Assembly (NCBI GenBank): GCA_016184455.1
Contig: JACPCS010000147.1
Coordinates: 1 to 36,688 of the forward strand
Length of the DNA: 36,688 nt
Reading direction: 5' to 3'
Source: Acidobacteriota bacterium
GTDB lineage: Bacteria > Acidobacteriota > Vicinamibacteria > Vicinamibacterales > UBA2999
Under the pieces are notes generated by a model. The model saw only the letters and a program-made list of their open reading frames with translations, was not told the origin of the DNA and made no database searches. The position numbers and the translations under genes were made by a program. Shown piece after piece: positions 9,218-15,523 of the stretch. Numbering within the stretch: position 1 is the stretch's first letter; every line of letters starts with the position of its first letter.

Positions 9218-9265
9218 CCCCTGGACACCCGACAGCCCAGCTTGAGCCCCCGGGCCTTTTCTGCA

Positions 9266-9294
9266 TTGCGCTGGGTGATCCCATCCCCTACAAT
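9266..9294 (+). promoter_or_regulatory. Predicted sigma-70-like promoter for the zinc-ribbon gene
   Basis: TTGCGC (9266-9271) and TACAAT (9289-9294) are separated by 17 bases, about 40 bases before the first ATG of the next gene, in a 115-base gap after the DUF488 stop. The -10 matches the consensus at five of six bases. Prediction by eye only. Confidence 0.5.
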
Positions 9295-9332
9295 CGACTT
9301 GAAGGACGCGCCCGGGGCGTTCACGAAGGGGG

Positions 9333-9584
9333 ATGCCGTTGACGACAAAAGAGGAGACGCGCGTGGCGCTCACCTGTCCCAATTGCGGGAACGACCAGAA
9401 TTTCCTGGTGAAAACGCTCCAGATGCACGTCGTGCACCTGGACGAGGCGCGGGTCGAGGTCTCCGAAGAGGGCCGGCCGCAGGTCCTCGAGATCCTCTGC
9501 GACGAGTGCGAGAACTCACTCAAGCTCGAGGACATGGACGAGGCGCTTCGTAAGGAGCTCTTGCTGACGCTCGGCGCCCGCTAA
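9333..9584 (+). CDS. Small zinc-ribbon protein (83 or 73 aa)
   Basis: Two starts are possible: ATG 9333, preceded by a G-rich GAAGGGGG that sits very close, or GTG 9363, which has an excellent Shine-Dalgarno (GAGGAG at 9351-9356, six-base spacer) and begins VALTCPNCGN. The product carries CPNC near the N-terminus and CDEC about 40 residues later, a four-cysteine zinc-ribbon arrangement. Between them is a beta-like stretch with many acidic residues, and a short helix (DEALRKELLLTL) ends the protein. Such ribbons bind nucleic acid or protein partners; no specific function can be given. A promoter-like sequence lies just upstream. Confidence 0.72.
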   Translation: MPLTTKEETRVALTCPNCGNDQNFLVKTLQMHVVHLDEARVEVSEEGRPQVLEILCDECENSLKLEDMDEALRKELLLTLGAR

Positions 9585-9631
9585 GCCCGCACCTCAGGCA
9601 CCTCCAGGCACTCCAGCCCACTCCCGTCAAG

Positions 9632-9660
9632 TTGACTTCTCGTTCGGCGGCCCATAAGGT
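9632..9660 (+). promoter_or_regulatory. Predicted promoter with a very short leader
   Basis: TTGACT (9632-9637) and TAAGGT (9655-9660) are separated by 17 bases. Transcription would begin only about 5 bases before ATG 9672, so the downstream mRNA might be nearly leaderless, or translation may start further in (for example ATG 9738). Prediction by eye only. Confidence 0.4.
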
Positions 9661-9671
9661 AACAGCTGTCG

Positions 9672-10076
9672 ATGGGCGGCATCGTGCATTCGTTCGCCGA
9701 CTGCTTTGCCGATGAGATCGGGATCGACTTTCCGTCGATGGCACCAGCGGTCGACCGGATCCGTCGCTCCTTTCTTGCCGACGAGCGCGCGGCGGCGCTG
9801 AGCGCGACGATTCAGCTCTCGCCCCGCGAGGCGCGCGAAGGCACGAGGGTTCCCCTCAGTGTCCCCGTGCCGTGCACCTGCGGCGCGTGCGGTGGCCGCG
9901 GCGAGTCGTGGACCGAGCCGTGCAGCCGGTGTCAGGGGAGCGGCGCCGAGCTGCGCCGGCATGAGCTGCAGGTCCTCGTCCCCGCCGGCGTGCTCGACGG
10001 CACGCGTTTGCAGTTCACGCTCGCTCCTCTTCACGATCCGCCGACCCGCATCGAGCTGCGCGTTCTCGTCGCGTAG
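9672..10076 (+). CDS. DnaJ-like zinc-finger protein without a J domain (134 aa)
   Basis: The C-terminal half matches the substrate-binding part of DnaJ/Hsp40. Two cysteine-glycine repeats (CGACGGRG and CSRCQGSG, about residues 71-95) flank a short loop, followed by a beta domain (LQVLVPAGVLDGTRLQF.L). The family normally has four such repeats and an N-terminal J domain with HPD; here the first about 45 residues (FADCFADEIGIDFPS, RIRRSFLAD) show no HPD, so the protein should not be able to stimulate DnaK in the usual way. It may bind unfolded substrates or zinc on its own. The stop overlaps the GTG of the next gene by one base, and mrp follows, suggesting one transcript. There is no obvious Shine-Dalgarno before ATG 9672. 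Confidence 0.7.
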   Translation: MGGIVHSFADCFADEIGIDFPSMAPAVDRIRRSFLADERAAALSATIQLSPREAREGTRVPLSVPVPCTCGACGGRGESWTEPCSRCQGSGAELRRHELQVLVPAGVLDGTRLQFTLAPLHDPPTRIELRVLVA

Positions 10077-10471
10077 TGGAACGTCACCTCCGGCTGCTCG
10101 CCATTCTGGCGACTCTCTGGGGCGCGCTCGCCACGCTCGTCGGGCTCTCGATGCTCCTGCTCGCGGCCGGCGCGCTCGCGATCCTCGTCGGTCCGGAAGG
10201 GGAGTCGGTGGCGTTCGCCGCCGGTCTGACGGCGGCCGTGTTCGCCTCGATCGGCGCCTTTACGCTGATCTGGGGGGTGGTCCACATCTGGGTTGCCGCG
10301 CGGCTCCGTCGGCGGCATCCGCTTGGCCGTGCCGTCATGCTGGGACTGGCCGTCGTCAACCTGCTCGTATTTCCGTTCGGTACCGCGCTTGGCGTCTACG
10401 CGCTCTGGATCCTGCTCACGAACGAGGGACGGCGGCTGTTCGAAACCGCGCACCCCGAGGCGATAAGATGA
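10076..10471 (+). CDS. Small integral membrane protein (131 aa)
   Basis: Starts at GTG 10076, sharing one base with the preceding stop, and its end overlaps the mrp start by four bases (10468-10471). Four hydrophobic segments are visible: LRLLAILATLWGALATLVGLS, SMLLLAAGALAILVG, FAAGLTAAVFASIGAFTLIWGVVHIWVAA and AVMLGLAVVNLLVFPFGTALGVYALWILL. Short arginine-rich loops (ARLRRRHPLGR) should face the cytoplasm. The C-terminal 'G.YALWILL..E..R.F' ending is common in small DUF-type membrane proteins of Acidobacteriota. No catalytic residues are visible; function unknown. Confidence 0.72.
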   Translation: MERHLRLLAILATLWGALATLVGLSMLLLAAGALAILVGPEGESVAFAAGLTAAVFASIGAFTLIWGVVHIWVAARLRRRHPLGRAVMLGLAVVNLLVFPFGTALGVYALWILLTNEGRRLFETAHPEAIR

Positions 10472-11427
10472 ACGGGATGTCCTCAGTCATCGACCGCGAC
10501 GCCGTGCTCGCCGCGCTCAAGGCGGTTGTCGATCCCGATCTGCGGCGCGACATCGTGTCGCTCGGGTTCGTGAAGAATCTGGTGATCGAGGGCGGGCGCG
10601 TCGCCTTCACCATCGAGCTGACGACCCCCGCCTGTCCCGTCAAGGACCAGATGCGCGAACAGGCGGTGGCGGCCGTGCGCGCGCGTCCCGGTGTGACCGA
10701 TGTCGACGTGCAGATGACCGCGAACGTGCGGTCCGTCTCGGCGCCCGAGACCGGCCGGACACCACTCCCCGGGGTGAAGAACGTCATCGCGGTCGGCGCG
10801 GGCAAAGGCGGAGTCGGCAAGACGACGGTGGCGGTCAACCTGGCGCTGGCGCTCGCGCGATGCGGCGGCCGCGTCGGCATCCTCGACGGCGACATCTACG
10901 GTCCGAACGTGCCGATCATGCTGGGGCTGCAGCAGACGCAGCTCGCGACCGACGGCAAGCAGATTCTGCCCGCGGAGAAGTACGGGCTGCAGGTCGTCTC
11001 TATGGGGTTTCTGACCGGAGACGATGCGCCGGTGATCTGGCGGGGCCCCATGCTCCACGGCGCCATTCAGCAGTTCTTCCGCGACGTGGCATGGAAGAAC
11101 CTCGATTACCTGATCGTGGACATGCCGCCCGGCACGGGCGACGTTGCCCTGAGCCTGAGCCAGACGGTGCCGGTCGCCGGCTCGATTCTCGTGACCACGC
11201 CGCAGCAGGTGTCGCTCGCTGATACGCGCCGCGCCATCCGGATGTACGAAAAGCTCAACATCAGGCCGATCGGCGTGATCGAGAACATGAGCTACTACGC
11301 GTGCCCGAACTGCCATCACGAGGCGGACATCTTCGGGTATGGCGGCGGCGAGGAGCTCGCGCGCGCGATGGAGGTGCCCTTCCTCGGACGCCTGCCGGGG
11401 AAGATTCCGCTCATACCGGTCCGCTGA
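10468..11427 (+). CDS. mrp: Mrp/ApbC-type Fe-S cluster carrier ATPase, short C-terminus (319 aa)
   Basis: The start is ATG 10468, overlapping the previous stop; ATG 10477 is an alternative. Domain order is an N-terminal MIP18/DUF59 domain (LAALKAVVDPDLRRDIVSLGFV, TTPACPVKDQM) and then a P-loop ATPase with the deviant Walker A GKGGVGKTT (residues 112-120). DGDIYGPNVP, IVDMPPGTGDV and the cluster-binding CPNC (279-282) in YYACPNCHHE follow. Known role: ATP-dependent holding and transfer of 4Fe-4S clusters to apo-proteins in the cytosol. The protein stops at GKIPLIPVR, whereas family members continue for about 30-45 residues after 'IPLdp.vR'. None of the other frames restores that tail, and the convergent TonB receptor gene ends only 7 bases away. 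The 3' end therefore looks truncated by a rearrangement; all key motifs remain. Confidence 0.9.
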   Translation: MNGMSSVIDRDAVLAALKAVVDPDLRRDIVSLGFVKNLVIEGGRVAFTIELTTPACPVKDQMREQAVAAVRARPGVTDVDVQMTANVRSVSAPETGRTPLPGVKNVIAVGAGKGGVGKTTVAVNLALALARCGGRVGILDGDIYGPNVPIMLGLQQTQLATDGKQILPAEKYGLQVVSMGFLTGDDAPVIWRGPMLHGAIQQFFRDVAWKNLDYLIVDMPPGTGDVALSLSQTVPVAGSILVTTPQQVSLADTRRAIRMYEKLNIRPIGVIENMSYYACPNCHHEADIFGYGGGEELARAMEVPFLGRLPGKIPLIPVR

Positions 11428-11434
11428 ACCGCGA

Positions 11435-13813
11435 TCAGAATTGGATTCTGGCGGTCGCGGAAATCAGGCGCGGCACCCAGTACTGCGCGGGAGAGAACTC
11501 ACTCTCGCGGGCAATCACATATACGTCGTTCGTCAGGTTCTGGACGTCCAGCCGGAGGATCAGGCGCGGCCGCCGGTGGCCGTCGCGCAGCAGATCCACC
11601 CCGAAGGTGACGTCGGCAGCCGTATACCCTGGAACCCGTGCCACGCGGCCGTCGGGATGGGCGGGTCCGTGGTCCGCATCGGCCGCGTCGTGCCCGTGAT
11701 CGCCGCCGTGACCGATGGGCGTGCCGCTGCCGTATGCGATCGTCGTACCGGCCCAGAGCCCCGTCGCCGCATGGCGGTAGGTCAGGCCGCCCGTAAGAGT
11801 GTGTGTCTGATCCATCGGCGCCGGGAACCGGTTCGTCTCGCTCAGATGCGCGGCGTCGGTGACGAATCCGCCGGTGACCGGATTCTGGAAATCGACGCGT
11901 CCCGCGGCGTAGTTGACGTAGGCACTGACGCCGTAGCGAGCGAGTCCAGGTGCGTCCCCTCTCAGCTCCAGGCCGTACGCGCGTCCGCGATCGAAGCTCG
12001 CGTACGAGTAGATACGCGAGTCGGGCCAGACGGTCGTATGCACCGGGCCGTCAATCGCTCGGAAGTAACCGGTCAGCGCCGTCTGAAGGACACCCACGCG
12101 CGTGGTCACGCCGGTCTCGAGCTGATCCTCGATCGTCGGGTCGATCCCCGGCAGGGCACGTCCGATTTCACGAATCGATCGCGTCAGCCCTGCGCCGTTC
12201 GACAGCACCCCTTCGATGGGCGGCGGAACGAAGAAGCGGTTGTATGACGCATGGATCACCGCGCCGCCGCCGGTCTCGATTGCGAGGTTCGCGCGCGGGC
12301 TGGCGTGGGTGGCCGCGGTAACGAGGGTGTAGTGATCAACCCGCACGCCGAGATCCGCGGTGACGCGCGTGCCGATCTGCACCGTGTCCTGCACGTACGC
12401 GCTCGCCTGATCGCCCGTGTCGCGCCCGCTGAACGTGATCGTCTGTCCCGTGATGTGGATGTGTGGCAGGCCCACGAGATGCGTGAAGGCGTTGTATCCC
12501 GCGTAGTCGTACGTCAGGTCCTCGCGTGGATGGAGGCGCACGATGTCGGTGCCCACCTTCAGGAGGTGCCGGCCGGCGCTTCCCGTCACGTCGACCTTGC
12601 CGCCGAGCGTCACCAGCTCGCGCACGAGACTCGCCCGGGCCGTCAGCTGCCCGGACGCCGGCAGCAGCCTCGAGCGGGACCAGCGCTCGTACCCGGATGC
12701 CGACACGAACGCCCCCGACCATGCGCGCGACCACCCGGCGATGGCGGTCTGCTGCCGCGTGCGCTGGTCGGCGCGGGCCGCAGGCCGAAGCTCCATGTCG
12801 AGCGGTGTCTTCGGAATCTGGAAGTTGGCGCCGTCGCCCATCACAATGCCGCGAAGGGCGCCGGCCGCGCCCAGCGCGGCATCGAGTTGTACGAAGAGAT
12901 GCGCGCTGCGCCCCTCGTCGTGGATCGCGCTGGGGTCGGGTGGGCCCAGAAACCGATCTGATTCGGAGAACGCCCCGTACGTGTAGTAGCCGAGCCGCCC
13001 TCTCGATCCCCCAAACTCACCACCGGCATTTCTGCGTCCCGCGTCACCGGCGCTGAGTGTCACGCTGCCGGCGTTCCGGAGAGTGAAGCCCGACTTGGTT
13101 ACGATGTCGACGATCCCGCCGAAGCGGTTTCCGTACTGTGCGGAGAACCCGCCGGTCATGACGTTGGCCGACTCGATCACGTCGGGACTGAGCCCGCTCG
13201 AAAACAGTCCATGCGGGTTCTCCCAGAACGACACGCCGTTGATCAACGGGTTGAGCGCCACCTCTTGGCCGCGAACGTGGACGAAGTCGTCATGCCCGCG
13301 AATCATGCCTGGCGCTGCGGTCACGAGCGCCTCGGGGAGGTTGGTCCGCTGGAGCACCGGCATCGATTCGAGCGCGTCGCTGGTGAGCAGGGTCGAGCTG
13401 GGTGAATGCGTGCTTGGGAGCGGTGCGTCCCCACTGACCTTCACGCTGACCGCGATCCCGGCAATATCGAGCGCCACGGTCAGAGATCGAACCTCACGCG
13501 GCTCCACCACCACACGCACCTCGCGGGGGGCGAACCCGTCTCTCGCGACCGACAGCACGTACACGCCGGGCCTGATTCCGGCAAACAGGAACCGGCCTGC
13601 TGCATCGGCCGTCGTCTGCACGGCCTCGCCGGTGCCGGCCGGCGTGAGCGTCACCGCGGCATCGGAGAGCGCGGACCCATCGGCGGCAGCCACCGCCTGT
13701 CCGCGGACGACAGCCTCGATCTGCGCCCGCGCGTGCGCGACGTTCGCGGTGTTGATGCAGAGAAACACACTGAGTACTCGGACACACTGAACGAAAAGGG
13801 ATCGCCGACCCAT
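11435..13813 (-). CDS. TonB-dependent receptor with carboxypeptidase-type domain and His-rich segment (792 aa)
   Basis: ATG 13813 has a strong Shine-Dalgarno (GGGGAGG, four-base spacer) and is followed by a signal peptide ending near HARAQ; the longer open frame upstream is rejected. The order is a carboxypeptidase-like regulatory domain (about residues 30-115, GRFLFAGIRPGVYVLSVARDGF), a plug (about 125-250, LPEALVTAAPGM, VRGQEVALNPLINGV, MTGGFSAQYGNRFGGIVDI) and a beta-barrel ending in the outer-membrane signature ...ARIQF. Near residues 695-720 a loop is rich in His and Asp (GHGGDHGHDAADADHGPAH), a feature also known from zinc receptors such as ZnuD. Known role: energised uptake of metal complexes or other ligands across the outer membrane. 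It is the last gene of the minus-strand block, 67 bases after a small His-rich exported protein. Specificity for a divalent metal is inferred. Confidence 0.9.
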   Translation of the reverse strand: MGRRSLFVQCVRVLSVFLCINTANVAHARAQIEAVVRGQAVAAADGSALSDAAVTLTPAGTGEAVQTTADAAGRFLFAGIRPGVYVLSVARDGFAPREVRVVVEPREVRSLTVALDIAGIAVSVKVSGDAPLPSTHSPSSTLLTSDALESMPVLQRTNLPEALVTAAPGMIRGHDDFVHVRGQEVALNPLINGVSFWENPHGLFSSGLSPDVIESANVMTGGFSAQYGNRFGGIVDIVTKSGFTLRNAGSVTLSAGDAGRRNAGGEFGGSRGRLGYYTYGAFSESDRFLGPPDPSAIHDEGRSAHLFVQLDAALGAAGALRGIVMGDGANFQIPKTPLDMELRPAARADQRTRQQTAIAGWSRAWSGAFVSASGYERWSRSRLLPASGQLTARASLVRELVTLGGKVDVTGSAGRHLLKVGTDIVRLHPREDLTYDYAGYNAFTHLVGLPHIHITGQTITFSGRDTGDQASAYVQDTVQIGTRVTADLGVRVDHYTLVTAATHASPRANLAIETGGGAVIHASYNRFFVPPPIEGVLSNGAGLTRSIREIGRALPGIDPTIEDQLETGVTTRVGVLQTALTGYFRAIDGPVHTTVWPDSRIYSYASFDRGRAYGLELRGDAPGLARYGVSAYVNYAAGRVDFQNPVTGGFVTDAAHLSETNRFPAPMDQTHTLTGGLTYRHAATGLWAGTTIAYGSGTPIGHGGDHGHDAADADHGPAHPDGRVARVPGYTAADVTFGVDLLRDGHRRPRLILRLDVQNLTNDVYVIARESEFSPAQYWVPRLISATARIQF

Positions 13814-13880
13814 GTTGCCTCCCCGGAACGGGACTCTGGCGCGGTACAGCAGCCCGCGCCCAAGCCGGTTGAAAACCGCT

Positions 13881-14309
13881 TCAGACCGTGGCGGAGAAGG
13901 GAAGGCGCGGGGGAGGGAAGAGCGGCGAGGGTCGGATCTGCCTGGGCGAGCGTTCGCCGGCGACAGCCATGAACCGTACGTCGAGCGACGTCGCCATGGA
14001 TGCGGGCAGCGTGACGACGGCAACCGCACCGGCATCCGGCGCCATCAGGTCGTCCGTGCATCTGCACGTGATCTGCTCGGTGCGGCGAGCGGTATCGGCT
14101 GCGTCAGCGGCGTGACCGTGGTGACCGTGATGGGCCGCCCGCGCGCCCTCGCGCTCCGGGCGAGTGTGCATGGGGCACTCAGCCGCCCCACCGGCGTGCG
14201 TGTGGCCGTCCGCCCAGCAGGCGCGCAGCGATCCGAGCAGCACGGCCCCTGTGTGGACGAGCAGCGTGGCGAGCACCACCGCACGCAAACACGGATGTAG
14301 TCGTCTCAT
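13881..14309 (-). CDS. Exported His/Cys-rich small protein (142 aa)
   Basis: Starts at ATG 14309 (MRRLHPCLRAVVLATLLVHTGAVLLG), which gives a signal peptide or single N-terminal membrane helix; the upstream extension is arginine-rich and rejected. The mature part holds many potential metal ligands: HTHAGGAAECPMHTR, HHGHHGH, and CRC in ITCRCTDD. After this comes a region (VAVVTLPASMATSLD) and a proline-rich end (SPLFPPPRLPFS). It lies between a Cys-containing mini-protein and a TonB receptor that has a similar His/Asp-rich segment. A role in periplasmic metal binding or delivery is inferred; I know no named family for it, though copper- and zinc-associated small exported proteins often look like this. 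Confidence 0.75.
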   Translation of the reverse strand: MRRLHPCLRAVVLATLLVHTGAVLLGSLRACWADGHTHAGGAAECPMHTRPEREGARAAHHGHHGHAADAADTARRTEQITCRCTDDLMAPDAGAVAVVTLPASMATSLDVRFMAVAGERSPRQIRPSPLFPPPRLPFSATV

Positions 14310-14352
14310 CGACCCGATCCCGATCTTCGGCGCGGAGTGAATTGGCTGCCAA

Positions 14353-14375
14353 GGTAGTGAAACCAGACTACTACC
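14353..14375. promoter_or_regulatory. Inverted repeat upstream of the His-rich gene (possible operator)
   Basis: GGTAGT (14353-14358) and ACTACC (14370-14375) form a perfect 6-bp inverted repeat with an 11-base spacer in the 86-base gap before the His-rich protein gene, 44 bases upstream of its ATG. The half-site spacing fits a dimeric regulator. No factor can be named. Confidence 0.3.
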
Positions 14376-14395
14376 CGGCCTCGTGTCCCTGCGCC

Positions 14396-14608
14396 TCACT
14401 GTGGACGGAGTGTGGCGACGGCGGCACGCACGCCGAGGCGCACGTAGGCGTCGCCGAGCATCTCCACGAACTGCGCGAATTCGCACGGGCTGAGCGTCAG
14501 CGTCACGTTCTGCAGCCGTACGTGCACGCATCCCTTGGGGCACTGGTAGACGGCCCATTTCGCCCGTCTGGACAGTGCCTCCTGGTTTCGTTCATGTGTG
14601 TCGTTCAT
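14396..14608 (-). CDS. Cys-containing mini-protein, DUF6686-like (70 aa)
   Basis: ATG 14608 overlaps the stop of the CbiX-like gene (ATGA), so translation is probably coupled. The product is cytoplasmic by sequence. AVYQCPKGCVHVRLQNVTLTLSPCEFAQFVEMLGDAYVRLG resembles a small beta sheet followed by a helix, with cysteines in a C-P-x-G-C arrangement plus one Cys at the helix start. The pattern 'Y.C..GC.h....n....l...eF..f' is similar to DUF6686-type mini-proteins of Bacteroidota as I remember them; this is not checked. The CPKGC pair could bind metal or a cluster. Its tight coupling to an exported chelatase-like protein makes a regulatory or metallochaperone job plausible but unproven. Confidence 0.7.
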   Translation of the reverse strand: MNDTHERNQEALSRRAKWAVYQCPKGCVHVRLQNVTLTLSPCEFAQFVEMLGDAYVRLGVRAAVATLRPQ

Positions 14609-15501
14609 TGAGGTGTCCCCGCTCGCGCCACCGCGAGCACCCACGCAACCAGTCTGCTGTCGGGCATGAGAGCCGCCTCCGCCATCGTGTAGCTCAGCCC
14701 GTCGAGCCGTTCGTAGAGGCCCCGCTCGATACCGCCGAACGAGATGAGCAGGGGAACGATGAGCACTCGCCCTCCGTCACGGGTGTGCCGTTCGACCAGT
14801 GCTCGCAGGTCGGCAGTGGCCTGATCGCGCACGGGCCGCGGCGCGTCGTCGCGCAGCGTCAGGCACTCGACGGCGGCGAACGGTTCGAGCGCCGCTACGC
14901 GCTTCGTCAAAGAGCCCATGTCGGTCAGCCATCGGCGATTGTCGTCCTCCTCATTCGGACCGTGCGCCACGATGACCACCGCCTCCTGCGTCGGGCTGCG
15001 GCTGATAGCACGCGCCCGGCGCGCCAGGATGTCGGCGACGATGGGGTGGTCGTTCAGCGCGGGCGTCATCCGAACCGGCACAAGCGCCTTGATGGGCACG
15101 GTGCCGTCGGCATCCGCGCCGTGCGCGCCCTGCTGCCCGTGGTCCATCTTCGCGTAGCGGGCGAGAGCGGCCGGAGCGTCGGCGCGCAGGCCGAGGAGAT
15201 ATTCGCTTGATGTGATGACCGAGCTCCAGGATGACACGAAGAGCGGGACCGCGACGATTTCCGTGACCCCACGCGCCGCCAGGCGATCGACGGCAGCCTG
15301 GATGTTGGCGCGCGTCGCCATCCCGAACGCCGTTTCGGTCGGCATCTCGCGATCGACCTGAGCCGCCAGCTCCGTGACACGAGCGTTCCATTCCGCGCGA
15401 CCGCCATGCGCGAGCAGCAGGACGCCGGGTCCAGCGGCGGCTGGGCGCGCTGCGAGCACGACGAGGGCCGCGAACGAGAGAGCTCTCAGCGGATTCGGCA
15501 T
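14605..15501 (-). CDS. Exported two-domain CbiX/sirohydrochlorin chelatase-like protein (298 aa)
   Basis: ATG 15501 has a good Shine-Dalgarno (AAGGAG) and a signal peptide (LRALSFAALVVLAARPAAA). Two CbiX-like halves follow: GVLLLAHGG near residue 26 and VVIVAHGPNEED near 175, each with the His that is essential in class II chelatases. Each half continues with a 'VPLfvS/VPLLISFGG' strand; the second conserved His after this strand is not obvious in either half. Classical CbiX/SirB insert cobalt or iron into sirohydrochlorin in the cytosol, so an exported version beside two TonB receptors is unusual. It may bind, load or unload a metal or tetrapyrrole in the periplasm. An insert rich in His/Asp (MDHGQQGAHGADADG) separates the halves. 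Gene order, 22 bases behind a TonB receptor, supports a transport role. Confidence 0.85.
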   Translation of the reverse strand: MPNPLRALSFAALVVLAARPAAAGPGVLLLAHGGRAEWNARVTELAAQVDREMPTETAFGMATRANIQAAVDRLAARGVTEIVAVPLFVSSWSSVITSSEYLLGLRADAPAALARYAKMDHGQQGAHGADADGTVPIKALVPVRMTPALNDHPIVADILARRARAISRSPTQEAVVIVAHGPNEEDDNRRWLTDMGSLTKRVAALEPFAAVECLTLRDDAPRPVRDQATADLRALVERHTRDGGRVLIVPLLISFGGIERGLYERLDGLSYTMAEAALMPDSRLVAWVLAVARAGTPQ

Positions 15502-15523
15502 GATCGTTCTCCTTCCGGTGCCG

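Noticed and set aside
11428..11434. Intrinsic terminator between mrp and the convergent receptor gene
   Set aside because: The gap is only 7 bases and no hairpin with a T-run was seen around it.
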